From assembly GCF_025452235.1 (NCBI RefSeq), contig NZ_CP104965.1, forward strand, positions 806,001-870,000: DNA of 64,000 nucleotides, given 5' to 3'. The notes under the pieces were generated by a model. The model did no database searches, was not told where the DNA came from, and saw only the letters and a list, made by a program, of their open reading frames with translations. Position numbers and translations under genes: made by a program. The DNA is from Devosia neptuniae (GTDB lineage Bacteria; Pseudomonadota; Alphaproteobacteria; Rhizobiales; Devosiaceae). Below are positions 52,385 to 60,398 of this stretch, in pieces (position 1 is the stretch's first letter; each line of letters begins with the position of its first letter).

Positions 52385-53122
52385 TCACCAACCACCAAAA
52401 AGAACCTCATCAGCCCGAGCCTGCAACTCGGTCACCGTGCCCACATTGTGCAACACAACATCGGCATCAACACCTTGTTCAGAGGCGTGCCCGCCTGCAA
52501 TGCCACCGCGACCCGTAATGGATAGCACCACACCGCCGACCTGGCGCACCATTTCCGCCTCGTTGTCGAATCGACAATCGTCGCACACGACTCGCCCGCC
52601 GTGGTCCAGGATATTGTTTGCCGTCGCGGACCATAGGCCAGTCCAGAACTCCTCGCCGATGGTGTCGCGCCCAAACTGAGTGCCGAGCTGCTGCATGAAG
52701 AACCGCGGCGTCTTTCCTTGAAGGATGGCGCATGGAAGTTCTTTGAGATCGCCTTCGATATGCGCTTCACCCAGACCAATGGCGCGGGCCATCGCTTTCA
52801 GCGGCCCGGCGAACTTCACCCGCGTGTAGCCGTGGCGCTCGATCAGATAGTCGGCAAGCGTGGACTTGCCGCTTCCTGCTAGGCCCGTGAGCGCGACGAC
52901 CTTTGGCAGCTTGCCGTTGTCATTTGCAGCGGTGAGCGGCGGAAGGTGCCATTGTTCCCAGGCTCGGTCGTTCATTCGAGATGGCCGCGTAAAGGTGTTG
53001 TCGCCGGCCTGAGCGGCATCCGAGCTTGACACGCGGACATATCCGCCAGCCTTGGCGGCGCTGTTGTAATCAGGTGCGAACTCTACTCGTCCGACCGTCA
53101 TTCCGTTTTCTGGTACGAGCAT
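52385..53122 (-). CDS. Deoxynucleoside monophosphate kinase-like protein
   Basis: A 245-residue protein. The C-terminal 170 residues form a P-loop kinase: LTGLAGSGKSTLADYL, then VKFAGPLKAMARAIG, FFMQQLGTQFGRD and VVCDDCRFDNEAEMV, the pattern of phage dNMP kinases related to T4 gene 1. The first 75 residues are an unassigned lead. It would phosphorylate dNMPs for phage DNA synthesis. The ATG at 53122 follows GAGGAGG and lies two bases after the HD-hydrolase stop. Confidence 0.78.
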   Translation of the reverse strand: MLVPENGMTVGRVEFAPDYNSAAKAGGYVRVSSSDAAQAGDNTFTRPSRMNDRAWEQWHLPPLTAANDNGKLPKVVALTGLAGSGKSTLADYLIERHGYTRVKFAGPLKAMARAIGLGEAHIEGDLKELPCAILQGKTPRFFMQQLGTQFGRDTIGEEFWTGLWSATANNILDHGGRVVCDDCRFDNEAEMVRQVGGVVLSITGRGGIAGGHASEQGVDADVVLHNVGTVTELQARADEVLFGGW

Positions 53123-53124
53123 CT

Positions 53125-53826
53125 TCAATGCCTCCTCGTTTCCACTAAAGACCAGTATGTGGCCAAGTACTCCGCCTCCGCCTGTTCCGGCGTCCAGAAC
53201 TGCAGTGTCACGCCCAGCCCAACAGCCGGGATATTCCACGGCTTGGAGGGTGGGGTCATGTTTTGGGTCATCTCGTCGACGAGGATACGGCTATCTGCAT
53301 CATGAACGTGCGCCGACAACACCGGCTGCAAACCGAACCGCTCCGCAACGGCGAGCCAGACGCGCTGTTCCGCATCCTTGTACCCCGGAAGGAAAGGCTT
53401 CACCGGGCGCGGCACGTCGACCAGATAGGTTTCCGGATCGTCGTGGTGCAGCGCCTGTTCCGCCTCGTCATGCATTCCTTGCGCAATGAACCAGCGGGCC
53501 ATCAGGACGGCATGTTCTGCCACCGAGTAGAAGCGCAGGCAGTGGCCGGCATATCGGCACTGCATCGCTAACGAGTGGGCGATATCCTCGATAAAGATTT
53601 CGGCCGCGCGTGGATCCATCGGCCAGAACTGGCGGCCGGTGAATGTCTGCATCCAGTCGCCAGTTCTATTGCCGTCCGTATATGATGCAGCGTTATTGCC
53701 GTCCGTATATCGCTCCCGCTCGGGTGCATTGTCGTTGCTGGCCTGCGTATGCTCCCGTGCGGGGGCGTCGACCGACCATGCCGGTACAGTCCAAGTAGGC
53801 TCCGCGCTCCTCACGTATCGCATCAC
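53125..53826 (-). CDS. HD-domain phosphohydrolase (YfbR-like nucleotidase)
   Basis: A 233-residue protein. After a disordered lead of about 55 residues, the HD core shows FYSVAEHAVLMARW, ALHHDDPETYLVDVPRPVK and a later DADSRILVDEM. Phage relatives act as 5'-deoxynucleotidases that shift nucleotide pools. The His-Asp pair and downstream Asp suggest an active metal site. It is coupled to the kinase gene. Confidence 0.75.
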   Translation of the reverse strand: MMRYVRSAEPTWTVPAWSVDAPAREHTQASNDNAPERERYTDGNNAASYTDGNRTGDWMQTFTGRQFWPMDPRAAEIFIEDIAHSLAMQCRYAGHCLRFYSVAEHAVLMARWFIAQGMHDEAEQALHHDDPETYLVDVPRPVKPFLPGYKDAEQRVWLAVAERFGLQPVLSAHVHDADSRILVDEMTQNMTPPSKPWNIPAVGLGVTLQFWTPEQAEAEYLATYWSLVETRRH

Positions 53827-54041
53827 ACCGCCTCCTTACCGCGAGCCGCAGCCCACCAGGGCTTGAACAGTGACCACCACTCCTTGTCGGCCACAGCCGC
53901 ACGCAGACCGGCCGCGATTCCGGCTGCGGCCAGCCAGACGATTGCCACTGGCAACAGGGCCAGCACGACGACTGCGGCGAGTCCGGCGAACAGCCAGGCC
54001 ACGATGGCGCGCAGGGTTTTTGATTTGATGTTCCAGATCAT
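53823..54041 (-). CDS. Small membrane protein
   Basis: A 72-residue protein with one long or two short hydrophobic segments (TLRAIVAWLFAGLAAVVVLALLPVAI) and an amphipathic tail with WWSLFKPWWAAARGK. It probably sits in the inner membrane. The ATG at 54041 overlaps the stop of the small gene upstream. Function unknown. Confidence 0.6.
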   Translation of the reverse strand: MIWNIKSKTLRAIVAWLFAGLAAVVVLALLPVAIVWLAAAGIAAGLRAAVADKEWWSLFKPWWAAARGKEAV

Positions 54042-54151
54042 GCGAGCAACACCGCGGCAAAGAGGAACCAGCCCCACCCTTCCTGCCCATTGGCGCCAAG
54101 GGCGATTGCCCCGATGACGCACAGGAGTGCAATACCATTTTGAATTGTCAT
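54038..54151 (-). CDS. Very small hydrophobic phage protein
   Basis: A 37-residue protein: MTIQNGIALLCVIGAIALG, then a Trp-rich membrane-like end. Its ends overlap both neighbours by four bases (ATGA patterns), which supports translation. I recall similar small hydrophobic proteins from phages of related hosts. Function unknown. Confidence 0.55.
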   Translation of the reverse strand: MTIQNGIALLCVIGAIALGANGQEGWGWFLFAAVLLA

Positions 54152-54396
54152 GCTGCCACCTGCCCGCTGGGGCGCAAATCGGCAAGCCGCGATGTCTTAA
54201 GGACTTCCAAGTCGAGACCATCATCCAAGATGATGCAATCGATGTGCTTCTGAAGGCGCCGACCCAAGTGGTTGGCCATCTCAGCCAAGTGCATCCGTAC
54301 CTCCCGGCGCAGGGGGCGGGATGACTTCAGCACCAGGACGTCGCCGTCCTCTGGCACCAGCTTGCGCACTTCGATTTCCAGTTCGTCGATGTTCAT
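54148..54396 (-). CDS. Prophage hypothetical protein
   Basis: An 82-residue charged protein starting MNIDELEIEVRKLVPEDGDVL. No known motif. Overlaps both neighbours by four bases. Confidence 0.6.
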   Translation of the reverse strand: MNIDELEIEVRKLVPEDGDVLVLKSSRPLRREVRMHLAEMANHLGRRLQKHIDCIILDDGLDLEVLKTSRLADLRPSGQVAA

Positions 54397-54803
54397 TCTG
54401 CAGACTCCTCTCTGCGGCGCTCACGGGCGCCATTCACCATTTCCAGTTTCGCGTTACCGCGATTCACAAGCGCTGGCACTCCAGTTGCGATCATCAACCG
54501 CGCTTCGTGTTCCATCGGGCCAAAGCGGTCGGTGAGGACGGCGCCGCGTTCTAGCGCCGCCATCTTCTTGCTCTTGGCGATGTCGAAATGTACCCACGAC
54601 GCATCCATGCCGCGTAGCAAACGGACATCTTCCGGATAGCGTGCGTCTTGTCCCGTGGCTGCGGACAGCGGACGCTGAAGCCACTTGCGTTGCACTCCAA
54701 TGGCGTCGACCATATCGAACAATTCGTCGAGCGTGTCGGCCCACATATGGCACATGACCATTCGGCCAAAGCCGGCTTCCATGTCGTCTACATAGACGCT
54801 CAT
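54393..54803 (-). CDS. DUF4031 family protein
   Basis: A 136-residue protein. The first half MSVYVDDMEAGFGRMVMCHMWADTLDEL and the later SWVHFDIAKSKKMAALERGAV match the DUF4031 family found in phages and bacteria, function unknown. The C-terminal 40 residues extend past the usual domain and are basic. Coupled to both neighbours by short overlaps. Confidence 0.75.
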   Translation of the reverse strand: MSVYVDDMEAGFGRMVMCHMWADTLDELFDMVDAIGVQRKWLQRPLSAATGQDARYPEDVRLLRGMDASWVHFDIAKSKKMAALERGAVLTDRFGPMEHEARLMIATGVPALVNRGNAKLEMVNGARERRREESAE

Positions 54804-54988
54804 GATTGCGGCCTCCCACTGTCGCCATACTGCTCCGCAACCCGCCAGACATTGGCGACCGGGTACTTGAAGACCGTCCCATCAACCGCGTAGACGCAGA
54901 AGAACGGCCCCTTGGTGTAGGTGTTCTTTGCCTCGTGCTCGATAACCTGGCTCGTCTCCGTCAGACTGATCTTGACTGTGATGCTCAC
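54800..54988 (-). CDS. Prophage hypothetical protein
   Basis: A 62-residue protein, mostly beta by pattern, starting MSITVKISLTETSQVIEHEA. Overlaps the phosphoesterase stop and the DUF4031 start by four bases each. No function recognised. Confidence 0.6.
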   Translation of the reverse strand: MSITVKISLTETSQVIEHEAKNTYTKGPFFCVYAVDGTVFKYPVANVWRVAEQYGDSGRPQS

Positions 54989-56238
54989 ACCGCCACCTCC
55001 ATCTTGCCGTTATCATTCGCGGCCACAGGGCGGGCCAGCATCGGCAGAGAGACAGTCAGGCGGTCCACCTCCCCGAACTCACGATGCAGGGTTATGGCGA
55101 CGGCTGTACGGGGTGACGTGAAGCCCATACCAGCGTGCCATGCGTCTTTTGCGGCAAGGGTGTTGAAGCTCTCCACCTTGACGCCATTGGCCACGCGCGC
55201 ACGGTCGTGGTGGATATGGCCAGTGAATCCGTACCGAAACTCGGTCTCGCCCCACTCGCGCGACCAGTTGGTCGCCATGAAGCCCGCTAGGTCGGCCATC
55301 TTGAGCATGTCGCCATGCGTGGCACCGATCATCACCTTTCCGAAGCGCCGCATGAAGAATCGGCTCGGGTCGGTGTCGATCGTCACGCGCGGCTCATTGC
55401 GGAAGTGCGCCGCAATGGAGATGGCAAGCATCAGGCTGGTTTCGTCGTCGTGGTTGCCTGGCAGCTTGCGATAGGTCACATGGCCATGCTTCTGCAGGGC
55501 CAGTTCGATCATCTCGACCACGAGCTCGTAGCCGACCTGTAGCACGCGGGCGTACCGCGTATCGACGTCCAGCGGGTTGCCAGAGCGCGCCGTCTGGTTG
55601 CGGCTGTTGTCCGCGTGAAAATAATCTCCAACATCCAGGAGGATGGCGGTCTGGCTAGGTGCGGCACGTCCGACGAGGTTCTGCACCGCGCCGCGCAATT
55701 GGTCGCGACCAATGTTCACGTCGTAATCGACGCCAGTTTCCTTGGCCCAGGCATATAGACCGAGATGGACATCAACGATCGGATAGACCGTCAGTATGTC
55801 GGCAAGCGTATGCGCCGGAGCAGCGGTTAGTACGGCTGGCACATGGTCGGCGAACACAGCTTCGATGGCTGCCCGCAGATCATTCGGGCGGTTGTCGGCA
55901 GATGTCTTCTGCCATTGCTGGATCACACGCCCCTCGGCGTCGACAAGAGCCGACACGCCCTTGACGCTGTGGCCGGCGGGAACCTCCCACACTTCACCCG
56001 GAGCCTTGGTCTGCTTGATCCACGAGCCATCGTCCGCCTTGCTGGCGATCGACTTAATCGCATACCCCGGTAACGTCTCCTGCGGCCCCATCAAGCCGCG
56101 CTCTGCAGCATGCCGAAGCCGGTTCTGCAGCGTCTGGCGGGCAATGCCGAGCTCCGCAGCTGCCGCTGACTGGTTGTCGAAGTTGGCGCGGTAGGAGGCC
56201 ACGGTTTCGATGAGGGTTTCGTGGGGGATGGTGGTCAT
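54985..56238 (-). CDS. Phage metallophosphoesterase with N-terminal helix-turn-helix
   Basis: A 417-residue protein. Residues 1-45 form a Fis-like helix-turn-helix (NQSAAAAELGIARQTLQNRLRHA). Residues 150-370 are a calcineurin-like phosphoesterase with VDVHLG, LLDVGDYFHADN, KLPGNHDDE, ATHGDMLK and GHIHHD as metal motifs. Such proteins recur in tailed phages; a DNA-targeted nuclease or nucleotidase role is plausible but unproven. It sits mid-operon with overlapping neighbours. Confidence 0.78.
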   Translation of the reverse strand: MTTIPHETLIETVASYRANFDNQSAAAAELGIARQTLQNRLRHAAERGLMGPQETLPGYAIKSIASKADDGSWIKQTKAPGEVWEVPAGHSVKGVSALVDAEGRVIQQWQKTSADNRPNDLRAAIEAVFADHVPAVLTAAPAHTLADILTVYPIVDVHLGLYAWAKETGVDYDVNIGRDQLRGAVQNLVGRAAPSQTAILLDVGDYFHADNSRNQTARSGNPLDVDTRYARVLQVGYELVVEMIELALQKHGHVTYRKLPGNHDDETSLMLAISIAAHFRNEPRVTIDTDPSRFFMRRFGKVMIGATHGDMLKMADLAGFMATNWSREWGETEFRYGFTGHIHHDRARVANGVKVESFNTLAAKDAWHAGMGFTSPRTAVAITLHREFGEVDRLTVSLPMLARPVAANDNGKMEVAV

Positions 56239-56450
56239 AGTGTTCCTCGGATTGCGGCTGCGATTTTGGAGCCAAGAGGCGTTCCATAGTCAGAAATCAT
56301 CGCGCAACGCTCACGCTCTGCGGCGATAGCTCCGGCGAATGCCGCCCGCAAAGCTGTATTCATCTCCGGCTCGCCGGCGGCCATGTACCCCATTGAGCCT
56401 TGGCAGGCCGCTGCCCACACATCTTCTGGAATGTCTTTCGGTCGGGTCAT
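56235..56450 (-). CDS. Prophage hypothetical protein
   Basis: A 71-residue protein starting MTRPKDIPEDVWAAACQGSM with a helical C-terminal part (AIAAERERCAMIS). It has the look of the short PEDVWxxA-type phage proteins of unknown role. Overlaps both neighbours. Confidence 0.62.
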   Translation of the reverse strand: MTRPKDIPEDVWAAACQGSMGYMAAGEPEMNTALRAAFAGAIAAERERCAMISDYGTPLGSKIAAAIRGTL

Positions 56451-57184
56451 GCTGCCTTCTTCTCCTCAACCACGGCAAAGCCGGGAATGGTGCGCACGCC
56501 CGAACGGGCGGCCTCGTCGGCGATTTGCTGGCACAGGGCGGTGAACAGTTCGGGCGAGCGCTCGTACGCCCAGCCCAAGGCAGCCTCTTCGTCTTCGAGG
56601 CGGGCCACCCACTTGGTCCGCAGGCCAGTACCGGTAGTCGCGGCTTTTTCACTGCGCGCGGCGAACCGCTCCGCCTCCTTGGCGAAGCCAATGATTTCCT
56701 CGGCACGCTCTCGTTCTGCCAAATTCCCCGCACTGGCCTGCATCGCAGCCGTGGCTTCGGCTTGCAGAGCCTGCGCCTCCCGGCGAGCTTTGTCGGCCGC
56801 TGCGGCGGCAATGCGCTGCTGTTCAACGCGCCATGCAGTGAGCAGGACGCCGAGCGCATCCTTGCCCATGGCGACCTTGCCCTTCTTGGGCTGGACGTAG
56901 GGGTTGTACTTCGACTGGATGGCGTCGATTCGCGTGTCGAGTGGCGCCTTCTCCGCGACCCGCAGCGCTTCGGCTTCCTTGCCAGCCTCATGCAAGCCAT
57001 CAAACAGAGCCGTGATGGCCTCCGCCATTTCCGGCGTGGTGATCGGTTCGCCGTCAGCGAAATTCTTTGCTTCTTCGTACAGGTCGTCGATCTTGGCGAA
57101 GGCGTCTGCCGGGTCGATGATAGGCGGGCCGCCGTTTGAGCCGCCAAGGACGGCTACACCCAATGGTTCAGCGGGCAAGCTCAT
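56447..57184 (-). CDS. Prophage coiled-coil protein
   Basis: A 245-residue protein. Residues 30-75 are acidic and helical, and 115-190 form a long Ala/Glu/Arg-rich coiled coil (DKARREAQALQAEATAAMQA). The start is preceded by an overlapping 24-codon frame. It resembles phage proteins of unknown function found near recombination and replication genes; no family is assigned. Confidence 0.62.
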   Translation of the reverse strand: MSLPAEPLGVAVLGGSNGGPPIIDPADAFAKIDDLYEEAKNFADGEPITTPEMAEAITALFDGLHEAGKEAEALRVAEKAPLDTRIDAIQSKYNPYVQPKKGKVAMGKDALGVLLTAWRVEQQRIAAAAADKARREAQALQAEATAAMQASAGNLAERERAEEIIGFAKEAERFAARSEKAATTGTGLRTKWVARLEDEEAALGWAYERSPELFTALCQQIADEAARSGVRTIPGFAVVEEKKAA

Positions 57185-57255
57185 GGACGCCCCCCAATGG
57201 CCCGTCCTTCAGACCGGGCGACGGCACGCTCATATGCTGCGGATGGGATGGTCAT
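57181..57255 (-). CDS. Possible 24-residue coupled peptide
   Basis: A 25-codon frame, MTIPSAAYERAVARSEGR at the start, whose ATG overlaps the stop of the DUF5662 gene and whose TGA overlaps the start of the coiled-coil gene. It may be a real microprotein or only serve to carry ribosomes between the two genes. Confidence 0.35.
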   Translation of the reverse strand: MTIPSAAYERAVARSEGRAIGGRP

Positions 57256-57728
57256 GCTGCGACCTGCTCGTCGGCGATGTAACCCAGGCGTGCAGCCGTA
57301 TTGTAGAGGATGTCCCGCAGCGGCCCGGTAGCTCCGTACTTGTCGCAAGCCGCGCCTAGACGCATGCAGGAATCTTCGCCTCGCTCGCTTGCGGCCTTCC
57401 AGTCAAAGAACATCTCGACCACATCGAACAGGTCCATTCCAGAAATGCCGTTGGGGTAGTGTTCCGGGTGATGTGAATTGTTCGCTCGATGGTGGTCGAT
57501 CATCTCACCAAGCATGCCAGTGCGCCGCTTGTATTCAGGCGTGCCGAACTGCGCAGGCCCTTCAGCGTCGATGACCGCTTGCATGCGCTCCAGCGGCTCC
57601 ATTTCGATCGGCAAGAACTTGCTAGCGTCGTGACGATCGCCGCGTTTGATCATCTCAATGGCAACTCCGCCAAGAAGCTCACGAACGCGCGCGATGTGCT
57701 TGTGTGTAACGATTTGAGCCTTGGTCAT
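57252..57728 (-). CDS. DUF5662 family protein
   Basis: A 158-residue protein with HKHIARVRELLGG, RGDRHDASKFLPIE and MIDHHRANNSHHPEHYPNG, a histidine-rich pattern I recognise as DUF5662, common in phages and probably metal binding. The ATG at 57728 follows GGGAGA. Function unknown. Confidence 0.72.
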   Translation of the reverse strand: MTKAQIVTHKHIARVRELLGGVAIEMIKRGDRHDASKFLPIEMEPLERMQAVIDAEGPAQFGTPEYKRRTGMLGEMIDHHRANNSHHPEHYPNGISGMDLFDVVEMFFDWKAASERGEDSCMRLGAACDKYGATGPLRDILYNTAARLGYIADEQVAA

Positions 57729-57741
57729 ATTCAATCTCCCC

Positions 57742-57780
57742 AAAAACGAAAAAACGCCCCCACCATTTCTGGTGAGGGCG
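57742..57780 (-). terminator. Intrinsic terminator after protease gene
   Basis: On the leftward strand a 10-bp stem with one mismatch (57755-57764 with 57771-57780, six-base loop) is followed by a U-rich run (A-rich at 57742-57754 on the given strand). It ends the protease transcript six bases after its stop. Confidence 0.8.
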
Positions 57781-57785
57781 CGATA

Positions 57786-58454
57786 TCAACTACGACCCAA
57801 CAGGCCGCAAATCTGTTCAGCAGGCACGATGAAGCCAATACCCGTAGCCGACACACCCACACCCAAAGGCAGGGTCAGAAGCGCGACATTGATGCCAATG
57901 ACTTCGCCTGCGGAATTAAACGCGGGTCCACCACTCATTCCAGGCAGAATGACCATGTCTACGGGGGCAACACCAAGCCAATCGCTGCGCTTGGTGGCGG
58001 GGCCAACAATATGGCCATAGGTGGTGACGAACTCGACGGATAGCGGGTTGCCGCGCGCCGTAACTTCCTGCCCGACTTTGAGCGGAGCGCAGGACAGTGG
58101 TGAGGATGACAAGCCGGCGGGCGACGTGCGCAGCAGTGCAATGTCGCTGGCAGTGCTGGACCACAGGACTTCGGCGTCTCGGTACGTGCCGTCGTCTAAT
58201 TTCAGGCGCACAGCGGCACCTTCGCGGGCGACGTGCGCAGCAGTGAGGATCAACCCGTCACCGATATGAACGCCGGAGCCGTGGCCCTTCTCTAGTTCCA
58301 CCTTGACGGTGGACGATGGGATTACTGGTGGCTGTGCGTACAGGACGTTGGCCAGGGCAAGCACAATCAATGCTGCGACCGAAGGCAGGGTCACGGGAAA
58401 CCACCACTGGTCCCATATGGGTGTAGCCACAAAGCTCGTCTTGCTATAAGCCAT
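57786..58454 (-). CDS. Membrane-anchored trypsin-like serine protease
   Basis: A 222-residue protein. One N-terminal membrane segment (about residues 20-40) precedes a trypsin-like domain with catalytic His74 (LTAAHV), Asp104 (TASDIALL) and Ser174 (PGMSGGPAF). The active site would face the periplasm. S1C-like proteases occur in prophages, sometimes altering the host envelope; the role here is unknown. An operator-like repeat lies 45 bases upstream and a terminator follows, so it is its own transcription unit and may be expressed in the lysogen. Confidence 0.82.
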   Translation of the reverse strand: MAYSKTSFVATPIWDQWWFPVTLPSVAALIVLALANVLYAQPPVIPSSTVKVELEKGHGSGVHIGDGLILTAAHVAREGAAVRLKLDDGTYRDAEVLWSSTASDIALLRTSPAGLSSSPLSCAPLKVGQEVTARGNPLSVEFVTTYGHIVGPATKRSDWLGVAPVDMVILPGMSGGPAFNSAGEVIGINVALLTLPLGVGVSATGIGFIVPAEQICGLLGRS

Positions 58455-58495
58455 TCACGGTCTCCCAAAGGGGCTTAACTGTGAATAGCATGCGC

Positions 58496-58523
58496 CTAAA
58501 TAAGCGAATGCGCTTATTGTAAA
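58496..58523 (-). promoter_or_regulatory. Promoter with perfect TAAGCG inverted repeat
   Basis: AATAAGCG-AATG-CGCTTATT (58499-58518) is a perfect 8-bp inverted repeat. On the leftward strand it falls between TTTACA (58518-58523) and ATTTAG (58496-58501), a plausible -35/-10 pair for the protease gene. It matches the repeats at 45367 and 47975. Confidence 0.55.
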
Positions 58524-58576
58524 TGTGCTATGGATGGCGATTTAGAGGCTTGCGGACGGTGCAAATCAAGGATTCG

Positions 58577-58921
58577 TTATGTGGTGCGCGACCTCGGCGA
58601 CGTTGACGGTCGCTCCAACATACGGTCAATCCGCCCGTTCATGTTGGCGATTTGCGTTCCAACCTGCTCGATTGCACTCATGATCTGGCCGGTTTGCTCG
58701 CGCAACCCTTCCTTGCTCACATAGGTGGCGCTCACGTGAAGCTGATGCGCATGCAACTCCGTGCGAATTGTACTCGCAAGAGCCACGGCTGCTTCCCCGC
58801 GAATGTTTGCCTCTGACCTAACGTCCTTAATCAGGCCCCACATGCGCCAGAAGCCGCCGATGAAAAGGCCAAGAACGACAAGGCAGGCGCTCACAATTTG
58901 AAGAACTACACCCCAATCCAT
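58577..58921 (-). CDS. Membrane-anchored phage protein
   Basis: A 114-residue protein with one N-terminal membrane segment (VVLQIVSACLVVLGLFIGGFW) and a helical soluble part. This is the layout of small lysis-cassette accessory proteins in tailed phages. It abuts the Rz1-like gene by one base. Function not established. Confidence 0.6.
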   Translation of the reverse strand: MDWGVVLQIVSACLVVLGLFIGGFWRMWGLIKDVRSEANIRGEAAVALASTIRTELHAHQLHVSATYVSKEGLREQTGQIMSAIEQVGTQIANMNGRIDRMLERPSTSPRSRTT

Positions 58922-59214
58922 TACGCACCACCCCGCAAGCCAGAGTCGCGCTCGGCAATATAACGATTGAGTTCGGCGTGCCGCTTGGCGCAGTCCACCA
59001 GCGACAACCTATCGCGCCCCCAGTACCGTTCAATATCGCGCTGCGTCATGCTGCCCTCCGGCAAGCCTGACGGCGGCACGCACTGCTGAGTTGCATACGA
59101 ATCCGGCGCGGCAAGTCGCGGTCGGTCAGGTGGCGCCACCAATGCGGTTGATCCTGCGCACGCTGTCAGCGCCAAGGCCAACACGATCAGCATTGGGATC
59201 GATATCAGCCTCAT
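58921..59214 (-). CDS. Rz1-like outer-membrane spanin lipoprotein
   Basis: A 97-residue lipoprotein. The start at 59214 gives a short signal with lipobox LTAC (cysteine near residue 19) and a proline-bearing mature part (VAPPDRPRLAAPDS). It begins inside the Rz-like gene, in another frame, overlapping it by 89 bases, which is the classic embedded Rz/Rz1 arrangement. The pair fuses inner and outer membranes at the last step of lysis. Confidence 0.8.
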   Translation of the reverse strand: MRLISIPMLIVLALALTACAGSTALVAPPDRPRLAAPDSYATQQCVPPSGLPEGSMTQRDIERYWGRDRLSLVDCAKRHAELNRYIAERDSGLRGGA

Positions 59215-59521
59215 GGGACTGCTCCTGTAGTTGTCGTTCCATTTCGGATAGTTCACTGCGCAACTGCGCAATCCTTGCCGCCTCGTTAGCCTTGGCCTTG
59301 TCGTTGGCCTGCGCCTGGCGGTCGAGCTCAGCCATGCGCAGTTTTTGGAGCTCGTTTTCCCGCTCCGTGTACTTCTGCGACCACTCTACCGTGGCTTGTT
59401 CGTACCCCTGCCCGCGCGCGTACCAGTAGGCACCGCCCACGGCGCCAAGGCCCAGCAGGGCGACAACCGCCCACGCCGCGAGCGTACTGCCGCCCAGGAG
59501 GCTGGCTATGATTTTGATCAT
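59126..59521 (-). CDS. Rz-like inner-membrane spanin
   Basis: A 131-residue protein with an N-terminal membrane anchor (AAWAVVALLGLGAVGGAYWYA) and a long periplasmic coiled coil (ENELQKLRMAELDRQAQANDKAKANEAAR), the i-spanin layout. It partners with the lipoprotein whose gene starts within it. It overlaps the holin gene by four bases. Confidence 0.85.
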   Translation of the reverse strand: MIKIIASLLGGSTLAAWAVVALLGLGAVGGAYWYARGQGYEQATVEWSQKYTERENELQKLRMAELDRQAQANDKAKANEAARIAQLRSELSEMERQLQEQSHEADIDPNADRVGLGADSVRRINRIGGAT

Positions 59522-59877
59522 GCGGCTTCTCCGTCGGGTGGTGCCGTTGTGGTAACGGTGGTGGTTGCGGTCGTGATCGCGGCGTCGGGTGGCAAACCAG
59601 CCGACACGGCGATGTCTGTCGCATCGACAATGGCCTTGCGCTTGTTTCCGTCGTCCCAGACCGCCCCGAACACGTAGGATCCAAGAGTGGAGCCGGCCAA
59701 CAGGATGAGCCCGTTCGCTATGTCTCTATGCAGGATGGTGTCATTACCCCAGATGGTGAGGTAGCCGACCACCAGGGCGCAAAAGATGAGGACGCCAGCA
59801 ATGGCTATCCGGCGCCTCCACCATTCGAAGTCAGCAGTGGCGAATGTTACCGCAGGCGTGCGGGTTCGACGTGCCAT
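59518..59877 (-). CDS. Putative holin
   Basis: A 119-residue protein with two membrane segments (RIAIAGVLIFCALVVGYLTIW and GLILLAGSTLGSYVFGAVWDD), a short soluble end and a Thr-rich tail. Its place between endolysin and spanin genes and its size point to a holin that releases the endolysin. Assignment is by position and topology. Confidence 0.75.
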   Translation of the reverse strand: MARRTRTPAVTFATADFEWWRRRIAIAGVLIFCALVVGYLTIWGNDTILHRDIANGLILLAGSTLGSYVFGAVWDDGNKRKAIVDATDIAVSAGLPPDAAITTATTTVTTTAPPDGEAA

Positions 59878-60398
59878 TAGACGGCAGCCGCCTGGAAGTG
59901 CATGGCGTCAGCCTTGCTCCAGAGACCGCCCCACACCCAACCTTCGCGCGCAAAGATGTCGACCACTGCCTTGGGCATCATGCCTTTTTCCGGATCGTAC
60001 TTCACACCAAAGCCGTTGCGGGCAGGGTCAAGATCGATAGCCGCTGCGAAAGCGTGGACCGACAGTCCGTTCTGCCCGCGCTTCTTGCGGAAGTTGTCTA
60101 CGCCACCAAACAGGTGCATGCGCGCGGCTTCGATGTTGGCTTGCGTGCCGTAGTTCGTCTTGATCGCGGTGAGCGCACGGAGAAGGCTTGCCGCACATTT
60201 CTTGTGTACAGTGATCTTGCGGACGGGGTCGTTAAGCTTGCCGTCGCCATTGCCGTCCCACGCCAGGACCATTGCGTAGGGCGGGACGATCGTCGTTAGA
60301 TTTTCGGCCTGCCACTTAGGGTCGCGAGCGCCATCGTTGTTGGAATCGGGATTGCCATAGAAGGCGTACATCCCGGCCTTGTTGGGCCAGTTTGCCAT
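59877..60398 (-). CDS. Endolysin, M15-type D-Ala-D-Ala carboxypeptidase family
   Basis: A 173-residue zinc peptidase. His115 and Asp122 in SVHAFAAAIDLD and His167 in DAMHFQ form the M15 metal triad, with the GLSxHxxxxAxD and W-G-G-x-W-S motifs of phage endolysins. Two Asp/Asn-rich stretches (PDSNNDGARD and DGNGDGKLND) resemble calcium loops. It cleaves peptidoglycan cross-bridges during lysis. It has no signal peptide, consistent with holin-dependent export. Confidence 0.87.
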   Translation of the reverse strand: MANWPNKAGMYAFYGNPDSNNDGARDPKWQAENLTTIVPPYAMVLAWDGNGDGKLNDPVRKITVHKKCAASLLRALTAIKTNYGTQANIEAARMHLFGGVDNFRKKRGQNGLSVHAFAAAIDLDPARNGFGVKYDPEKGMMPKAVVDIFAREGWVWGGLWSKADAMHFQAAAV

